Source: JAWXUT01 sp044426075
GTDB lineage: Bacteria; Bacillota; Clostridia; Christensenellales; DTU072
Reading direction: 5' to 3'
DNA: 9,459 bases
NCBI GenBank assembly: GCA_044426075.1
Contig: JAWXUT010000068.1
Span: 1-9,459 of the forward strand
This document shows positions 8,149 through 9,459 of the stretch, piece after piece. Under the pieces are notes generated by a model. It saw only the letters and a program-made list of their open reading frames with translations, was not told the origin of the DNA and searched no databases. How positions within the stretch are numbered: position 1 is the stretch's first letter; each line of letters begins with the position of its first letter. A program made the translations under genes and the position numbers.

Positions 8149-8166
8149 CAAAAATTTAAATTGCAA
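8141..8166. repeat. Direct repeat AATTGCAA between the divergent promoters
   Basis: AATTGCAA occurs at 8141-8148 and again at 8159-8166, 18 bases apart start to start. The first copy overlaps the -35 box of the U32 promoter, and the core TTGCAA is itself a palindrome. It could be a shared regulator site, or chance in AT-rich DNA. Confidence 0.35.
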
Positions 8167-8182
8167 TAATTTCATTTAACTA

Positions 8183-8211
8183 TTGCATATTTTTAGTTTT
8201 TTTGATATCAT
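8183..8211 (+). promoter_or_regulatory. Candidate extended -10 promoter of the hydrolase gene
   Basis: TTGCAT (8183-8188), a 17-base spacer and TATCAT (8206-8211) lie upstream of the hydrolase start. A TG at 8203-8204 directly precedes the -10 box with one base between, making an extended -10 that would offset the weak -35. The predicted start is near 8218, about 23 bases before the ATG. Confidence 0.6.
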
Positions 8212-8240
8212 ATTAGTGATAAATATTTGAGAGGTACTTT

Positions 8241-9152
8241 ATGAATAGAGCAGAACTTATTTTTGCAGTTGTAGACTATGCTTGCCATATTCCACAAAAC
8301 TACAAGTTTTTTAAAGACATTTCGTCTTGCAAAAACATTGCATATGATAGCCACCCTTTATGCCAATATGACATATACTATCGTAAAACAAATAGCGACA
8401 AAAAAATGCCAGTTATTTTCAACATACACGGTGGAGGATTTGTAAAAGGTGATAAAAAACATCGCCGCAGTCTTAGCGAAATGTACGCAGACAAAGGCTA
8501 TTTTGTAGTAAATGCAAATTATAGGCTAGCACCAAAAGCCGCATTTCCAACCCACATACAAGACTTATTTAAGGCACTAGCCCAGCTTCCTACATTAGCG
8601 GAAGAATACAACCTAGACTTAACAAAGGTAATCTTTACGGGCGATTCAAGCGGCGCACACGCAGCCACAACTATGGTTGCAGCCCTATTTAATGAAGAGC
8701 TACACAGCAAACTACAACTTACAAAGGTTGACATAAAACCAGCGGGTCTAATTGCATTTAGCGGATTTTATGATGTAACACAAGCGCTTTCTCGTCCAAT
8801 TCCATTTTCAATTGCGTGGAGCGTTGCACAATCGATTTCTGGACTAAAAGACCTTAAAAAAGATTTCAGCAATATGTCAGACTTCAAGTTGCTAGATGAA
8901 ATAAACATCATAAACTATGTAAATGAAAAATGGTGCCCCGTACTACTATCTTGGTCAAACAAAGACATCTTCTGCCCCGGCCAAGGTGAAAAGATGAAAG
9001 AAGTTATGGAGTCACACAACCTAGATGTAGTTACACACAACTCCACATCACTACTAGACAACCACTGCTATCACTTCAACTACTGGGCCAAAAAAAGCAA
9101 AGAAGTGTTGGCGCTAACCTTTGAATTTATGAAAAAAATAGCCGAACAATAA
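8241..9152 (+). CDS. Alpha/beta hydrolase, HGGG / GDSSG esterase-lipase type
   Basis: This is a complete 303-residue protein. GAGAGG ends six bases before the ATG and supports the start. It carries the marks of the hormone-sensitive-lipase-like (bacterial family IV) esterases: H63-G64-G65-G66 for the oxyanion hole, the YRLAP segment at 94-98, and nucleophile S136 in GDSSG (134-138). D242 in NKDIFCP and H275 or H278 in DNHCYHFNYW are the likely remaining triad residues. The length is normal for the family. No signal peptide or membrane segment is evident, so it is probably cytoplasmic and hydrolyses small esters or acetylated substrates; the substrate cannot be read from the sequence. It is divergent from the U32 gene across 150 bases and has its own promoter and terminator, so it appears to be a single-gene unit. 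Confidence 0.94.
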   Translation: MNRAELIFAVVDYACHIPQNYKFFKDISSCKNIAYDSHPLCQYDIYYRKTNSDKKMPVIFNIHGGGFVKGDKKHRRSLSEMYADKGYFVVNANYRLAPKAAFPTHIQDLFKALAQLPTLAEEYNLDLTKVIFTGDSSGAHAATTMVAALFNEELHSKLQLTKVDIKPAGLIAFSGFYDVTQALSRPIPFSIAWSVAQSISGLKDLKKDFSNMSDFKLLDEINIINYVNEKWCPVLLSWSNKDIFCPGQGEKMKEVMESHNLDVVTHNSTSLLDNHCYHFNYWAKKSKEVLALTFEFMKKIAEQ

Positions 9153-9175
9153 TATATAAACAATAAAACAAAATG

Positions 9176-9207
9176 GGGCTGTAGAGAGAAATCTCTATGG
9201 CCCTTTT
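9176..9207 (+). terminator. Strong rho-independent terminator of the hydrolase gene
   Basis: GGGC-TG-TAGAGA pairs with TCTCTA-TG-GCCC around a GAAA tetraloop of the GNRA type. The two TG pairs form G-U wobbles, so the stem is a continuous 12 pairs, followed by TTTT. It starts 23 bases after the hydrolase stop codon. Confidence 0.9.
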
Positions 9208-9459
9208 AAAATGAAAATTGAGGAACCCATAAAGGGTTGATTGCATATGTTAGTGGGAACGCCTATTTCAGCGCAGATGAATATTAAATCGTAGGGTGCG
9301 TTAGTCCTCTGACGCCCGCAACCGCATTAAAATATTATTCAACGATAAAATGCAATTTCACAAGTTTACATCGTCGTTTCCTTGATACTTAAATAAACAT
9401 ACAATATCAATAACCCAAACTTGCGATAAGGTGGCGGGCGGCAGGGGACAGCCGCCCCC
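9208..9459. other. Non-coding tail with three small hairpins, possible intergenic-repeat remnant
   Basis: I see no gene on either strand here; the open stretches are very short. Three inverted repeats are present: AACCC/GGGTT with a 5-base loop at 9224-9238; an imperfect GG(T)GCGT/ACGCCC hairpin at 9295-9317; and GGGCGGC/GCCGCCC with an 8-base loop at 9436-9457, running to the window edge. The GC-rich blocks at about 9291-9324 and 9431-9459 contrast with the AT-rich DNA between them. This patchwork resembles degraded short intergenic repeats, but no second copy lies in the window to prove it. Confidence 0.4.

Noticed and set aside
8519..8734. Minus-strand open stretch of 71 codons
   Set aside because: It is antisense to the hydrolase core, including its GDSSG motif; no ribosome binding site or recognisable protein.
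9211..9293. Tiny open frames at 9211-9240 and 9248-9293
   Set aside because: They have only 9 and 15 codons, follow a strong terminator and have no clear ribosome binding site; the first coincides with a hairpin.

Overview
The window looks like a piece of chromosome from a low-GC Gram-positive bacterium, most likely an uncultured gut-type Clostridia relative. This is inferred from the AT-rich sequence, good Shine-Dalgarno sites, a long U32 protein of the form common in Clostridia (with a DUF3656 segment), and a giant secreted protein built of Ig-like modules. No rRNA, tRNA, CRISPR array, transposase or phage gene was seen.

Layout: positions 1-5651 are one uninterrupted minus-strand reading frame of 1883 visible codons. 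It starts at 5651 behind a strong ribosome binding site and runs off the left edge without a stop. It encodes the N-terminal part of a very large exported surface protein: a hydrophobic export signal, a Ser/Gly/Thr-rich N-terminal region, an InlB B-repeat-like module, then at least 14 beta-sandwich-like modules of several types (YG...FTPTD repeats, a general bacterial Ig-like module, MBG-like modules, and six YNG...NAGTY repeats). Positions 5652-5909 hold its probable promoter and leader and, just before them, the terminator of the upstream gene. Positions 5910-8090 (minus) encode a U32-family protein with DUF3656, probably an RlhA-type RNA hydroxylation factor. Positions 8091-8240 are a compact divergent promoter region. 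Positions 8241-9152 (plus) encode an alpha/beta hydrolase of the HGGG/GDSSG esterase type, followed by a strong GNRA-loop terminator at 9176-9207. The last 250 bases are non-coding and contain small GC-rich hairpins that look like remnants of intergenic repeats.

The three genes do not form an obvious pathway. The U32 gene and the giant surface-protein gene point the same way but are separated by a terminator and a new promoter. The hydrolase is divergently transcribed. The most notable content is the giant modular surface protein, which is easily missed because it has no stop in the window.
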